From contig NZ_JOEA01000036.1 of assembly GCF_000719115.1 (NCBI RefSeq), forward strand, positions 1 through 51,878: a DNA stretch of 51,878 bases, read 5' to 3'. The DNA comes from Lentzea albidocapillata. GTDB lineage: Bacteria; Actinomycetota; Actinomycetes; Mycobacteriales; Pseudonocardiaceae. The notes under the pieces are model-generated. The model was not told where the DNA came from and searched no databases. It worked only from the letters and a program-made list of their open reading frames with translations. Made by a program: the position numbers and the translations under genes. This document shows, in pieces, positions 51,659 through 51,878 of this stretch. The stretch's first letter is position 1. Each line of letters starts with the position of its first letter.

Positions 51659-51878
51659 TGGGTGCCTGGGTGCCGTGCGGGTCGGCTTGCGTGGGCATGT
51701 CACGTTCCAGCGGGGCGGTCACCAATGCGGTCAGGTCACCTTGCGAGGGTGGTCCCTCGGGCAGTACCGGGCCGGTGCGGGTCATCGCCGCTTCGCGTCG
51801 ATAGCGATTGGGGCTTGACCTTGAGCCTCTGGCGGGATGCTTGACGGCCGGAAAAGGCCGGGCTGAAAAGCGCCCGGC
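51659..51878. other. End of window, no supported gene
   Basis: A minus-strand frame from 51785 (MTRTGPVLPEGPPSQGDLTA start) runs into the sbcC 3' end to 51597. It is Pro/Thr-rich, overlaps a real gene antisense and has no known relative, so it is not called. A terminator-like hairpin closes the window. Confidence 0.5.
51857..51878. terminator. Candidate terminator hairpin at the window edge
   Basis: GCCGGGC (51857-51863) and GCCCGGC (51872-51878) form a 7-bp stem with an 8-nt A-rich loop. The window ends at the stem, so a following U tract cannot be checked. Confidence 0.5.

Noticed and set aside
51597..51785. Small minus-strand gene at the end of the window
   Set aside because: Low-complexity Pro/Thr/Ser translation, antisense to the sbcC 3' end, no start context strong enough to call it.

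Overview
The window is a high-GC actinobacterial chromosome segment. Mycothiol chemistry (mca), class II FBPase (glpX), an Rv1109c-type protein, MEP-pathway ispH and apparently leaderless starts point to Actinobacteria. GreA, Hen1 and Lrp sequence style suggest Pseudonocardiales (a Lentzea/Saccharothrix/Actinosynnema-like organism); this is inference, since no rRNA is present. The gene order resembles, from memory, Mycobacterium tuberculosis Rv1080c-Rv1111c: greA, DUF4307, mca, small membrane protein, DUF255 thioredoxin protein, hemolysin III, short-chain Z-prenyl synthase, phoH2, fum, glpX, xseB, xseA, Rv1109c-like, ispH, DUF6542. The Hen1/Pnkp RNA-repair operon, an integrated element and several secreted-protein loci are inserted into that backbone.

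Layout. 1-2,050: hppD (tyrosine catabolism) with a divergent Lrp/AsnC regulator; hppD ends in a 165-bp imperfect inverted repeat. 2,050-4,455: greA, DUF4307, mca and a small membrane protein. 4,456-10,046: two short repeat arrays, then a four-gene overlapping operon on the minus strand (hen1-pnkp-rlaP-rlaP). 10,102-15,460: DUF255 protein, a conserved hypothetical, a decayed small gene, an EamA exporter divergent from a MocR-type regulator, and an unlisted 45-residue secreted peptide. 15,551-22,543: ATP-dependent DNA ligase, GNAT acetyltransferase, GuaB1, PIN-PhoH protein, DUF885 protein. 22,773-23,409: a tandem pair of small chaplin-like secreted proteins. 23,470-25,001: Z-prenyl synthase and hemolysin III.

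24,978-31,538: an approximately 6.5-kb integrated element bounded by direct repeats of the last codons of the hemolysin III gene. It carries a GntR regulator with palindromic operators and tandem 11-bp repeats, small genes of the type found in actinobacterial integrative elements, a frameshifted 2H phosphoesterase, a lower-GC AIPR (abortive infection) gene and tandem hairpins. No integrase, replication or transfer gene is visible, so it looks decayed or non-autonomous.

31,555-51,878: hypothetical gene, fumC, FAD reductase, an N-terminally truncated Lrp regulator beside a lipoprotein, three tandem L,D-transpeptidases, a secreted trypsin-like protease, glpX, the Rv1109c-like/xseA/unknown/xseB overlapping operon, divergent ispH, a large HTH-NTPase-TM-WD40 protein, DUF6542 protein, RmuC, and sbcDC. 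DNA and RNA maintenance is prominent (ligase, ExoVII, RmuC, SbcCD, Hen1/Pnkp). No tRNA, rRNA, CRISPR array or complete insertion sequence was found.
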